Assembly (NCBI GenBank): GCA_934401755.1 | Contig: CAKRSU010000025.1 | Span: forward strand, 1 to 25,894 | DNA: 25,894 nucleotides | Direction: 5' to 3' | Source of the DNA: an uncultured Oxalobacter sp. | GTDB taxonomy: Bacteria; Pseudomonadota; Gammaproteobacteria; Burkholderiales; Burkholderiaceae_D | Part shown: positions 24,913 to 25,894 of the stretch, piece by piece | How the letters are laid out: the number at the start of each line of letters is the position of its first letter | Position numbering within the stretch: position 1 is the first letter of the stretch | Translations under genes and position numbers: made by a program | The notes under the pieces: model-generated | Seen by the model: the letters and a program-made list of their open reading frames with translations, nothing else | Database searches by the model: none | What the model was told of the DNA's origin: nothing

Positions 24913-25635
24913 ATGTCTATGCGTTTTGTATTTCGTCTTTTTGTTGGGGCATTGCCTTTTATTGTTATGCCGCTCAATCTTTCGGCAAAAATTATTACAA
25001 AGACAACAACCAAAATAACCTCAAAATCTACAGTAAAGAGTCCAGAAAAGAAGATTATTGAGAAAAATCAAACAGAATTAAAAGGACGTACTAAAAAAGC
25101 TGAGAGTAAAAATGTGTCTAAACGTAATCTTGAAAAAGATCGTAAAAGTACCAAAAAACAGCCTATGGATAAAAAGGTAGCTCGTTCATCGGGTAAAAAA
25201 GAGGGAGTAGATCACGATAGAAAAAGGAATGCTCCTTCGCCTAAGAAAGTTGAATCAATTAAGGCGACTTCAGGGATGAAAGTTACGACTTTGAGAGTAG
25301 CAGGAAAGTCAATCAAGGTGGAAGTGGCATCAACAGAGGCTGAACAAGAAAAAGGATTAATGTATCGGAAATCTTTACCTGCAGATAGTGGTATGTTATT
25401 CGATTTTAAATCACCAGCAAAAACATGTATGTGGATGAAAAACACTTATATTCCACTTTCTGTTGCTTTTATTGATGTTAAAGGCAAAGTGGTGAATATT
25501 GAGGAAATGAAAGCAAGAACGACAACAACACATTGTAGTCAAGATTGGATTCGATATGCATTAGAAATGAATGCAAAATGGTTTTCAAAGCATGGCGTAA
25601 AACCTGGCAGTAGAGTTACAGGATTACCTCGTTGA
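24913..25635 (+). CDS. Secreted DUF192 protein with long lysine-rich N-terminal linker
   Basis: 240 residues. A signal peptide (1-25, ending LNLSA) leads to a periplasmic or exported protein. Residues 26-120 are low-complexity, about a quarter lysine with many Ser, Thr and Glu (KKIIEKNQTELKGRTKKAES), probably disordered. Residues 123-238 are the DUF192 domain: VEVASTEAEQEKGLMYRKSLPADSGMLFDF, then C172-MWMKNTYIPLSVAFID, and THCS with C208, as in other members. The domain's biochemical role is not established. Betaproteobacterial members are usually only signal peptide plus domain, so the roughly 95-residue tract is an addition. ATG 24913 is preceded by AGGGA; a second ATG (24919) is two codons in. 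Confidence 0.88.
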   Translation: MSMRFVFRLFVGALPFIVMPLNLSAKIITKTTTKITSKSTVKSPEKKIIEKNQTELKGRTKKAESKNVSKRNLEKDRKSTKKQPMDKKVARSSGKKEGVDHDRKRNAPSPKKVESIKATSGMKVTTLRVAGKSIKVEVASTEAEQEKGLMYRKSLPADSGMLFDFKSPAKTCMWMKNTYIPLSVAFIDVKGKVVNIEEMKARTTTTHCSQDWIRYALEMNAKWFSKHGVKPGSRVTGLPR

Positions 25636-25709
25636 TTGTTTTTTATCTTTAGCAGAGAGTTTCCTTTTTCATTGAGAATTAGTAATTTTAAGAAAATTAG
25701 ATATTAAAC

Positions 25710-25739
25710 CCCATCCTACTGTTAAACAGGTAGGATGGG
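25710..25739. terminator. Hairpin between the converging DUF192 and autotransporter genes
   Basis: CCCATCCTACTGT (25710-25722) pairs with ACAGGTAGGATGGG (25726-25739), 13 pairs with one bulged G and a three-base loop. It is 75 nt after the DUF192 stop and 50 nt after the autotransporter stop. Neither strand has a good T-run (minus strand continues GTTTAATAT), so it is a likely but unproven bidirectional terminator. Confidence 0.6.
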
Positions 25740-25789
25740 CCTACAAAACGCACCCTTAAGACAAAGCAAATGTCGCTTTAAGTCCTACT

Positions 25790-25894
25790 TTAAAAACTCC
25801 ACCGCAGTCCTGCCGATACCTGATAAGTCGTTCTAGTAGGAGAGCCAGACGTCGTTTCCAACTCCCCATAAGCCGATAAATGCTTCGTTAAATT
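25790..25894 (-). CDS. Classical (type Va) autotransporter beta-barrel, C-terminal end (5' part outside window)
   Basis: The minus strand is open from the window edge (25894) to TAA at 25792-25790 and gives 34 residues beginning NLTKHLSAYGELE, passing SPTRTTYQVSAG and ending LRWSF. A tyrosine-bearing alternating strand followed by GLRWSF with a terminal phenylalanine is the standard last strand of pertactin/AIDA-type barrels. The terminal Phe is the Bam recognition signal. Passenger and most of the barrel are outside the window. Base composition is AT-rich, like the rest of the window. Confidence 0.78.
   Translation of the reverse strand, partial: NLTKHLSAYGELETTSGSPTRTTYQVSAGLRWSF

Noticed and set aside
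1..25894. CRISPR array, insertion sequence, phage module or complete defence operon
   Set aside because: There are no regularly spaced repeats, no transposase or integrase reading frame, and no set of adjacent genes matching a known defence system. DUF5131 alone is not evidence of one.

Overview
The window looks like a low-G+C betaproteobacterial chromosome. Most genes use A/T-ending codons. The gene content and order point to Burkholderiales: PHP phosphatase - YciO - M50 protease - trpS, and carA-carB-greA-(yhbY)-rlmE-ftsH-folP-glmM, are arrangements I know from Bordetella/Burkholderia-type genomes. The low G+C suggests a host-associated member (Taylorella-, Pelistega- or Basilea-like Alcaligenaceae). 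This assignment comes from recalled synteny and protein similarity, not from a search.

Layout. (1) 1-251: the last 52 codons of a YadA-type trimeric autotransporter adhesin, followed by two hairpins, the second a clear terminator. (2) 455-3954: a large DUF349 protein (+) converging on a gamma-carbonic anhydrase/hslO pair (-). (3) 4187-9480: a forward run of alpha/beta hydrolase, PHP nucleotidase, HtpX, YciO, M50 site-2 protease and TrpS, mostly tightly packed. (4) 9506-14129: carAB behind a good sigma70-like promoter. CarA most likely starts at a TTG. (5) 14149-20142: greA behind a terminator-like leader hairpin, convergent yhbY, then rlmE, ftsH, folP and glmM. (6) 20164-21618: two tRNA pairs, Pro(TGG)-Arg(TCT) on + and Lys(CTT)-Asn(GTT) on -, each with a recognisable promoter and terminators. 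A class III Fic AMP-transferase sits between the pairs. (7) 21712-24393: a DUF5131 (Gp37/Gp68-type) three-cysteine protein and a small serine hydrolase (-), divergent from an Old Yellow Enzyme. (8) 24536-25635: two secreted proteins with lysine-rich low-complexity regions, one carrying a DUF192 domain. (9) 25790-25894: the C-terminal end of a classical autotransporter beta-barrel (-).

Most of the window is housekeeping: pyrimidine/arginine precursor supply (carAB), transcription fidelity (greA), ribosome maturation (yhbY, rlmE), membrane protein quality control (ftsH, htpX, M50), folate (folP), cell-wall precursor (glmM), and Trp-tRNA synthesis. Novelty is concentrated in the accessory stretch after glmM (Fic, DUF5131, Lys-rich secreted proteins) and in RNA-level features. 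The latter include a greA leader terminator abutting the ribosome-binding site, a greA terminator buried inside the convergent yhbY coding end, and folP starting 11 nt after a strong terminator. I see no insertion sequence, CRISPR array, phage module, or defence system whose parts are all present. No gap between genes exceeds about 300 bases; the longest, 160-454, holds the two hairpins and a weak promoter candidate.
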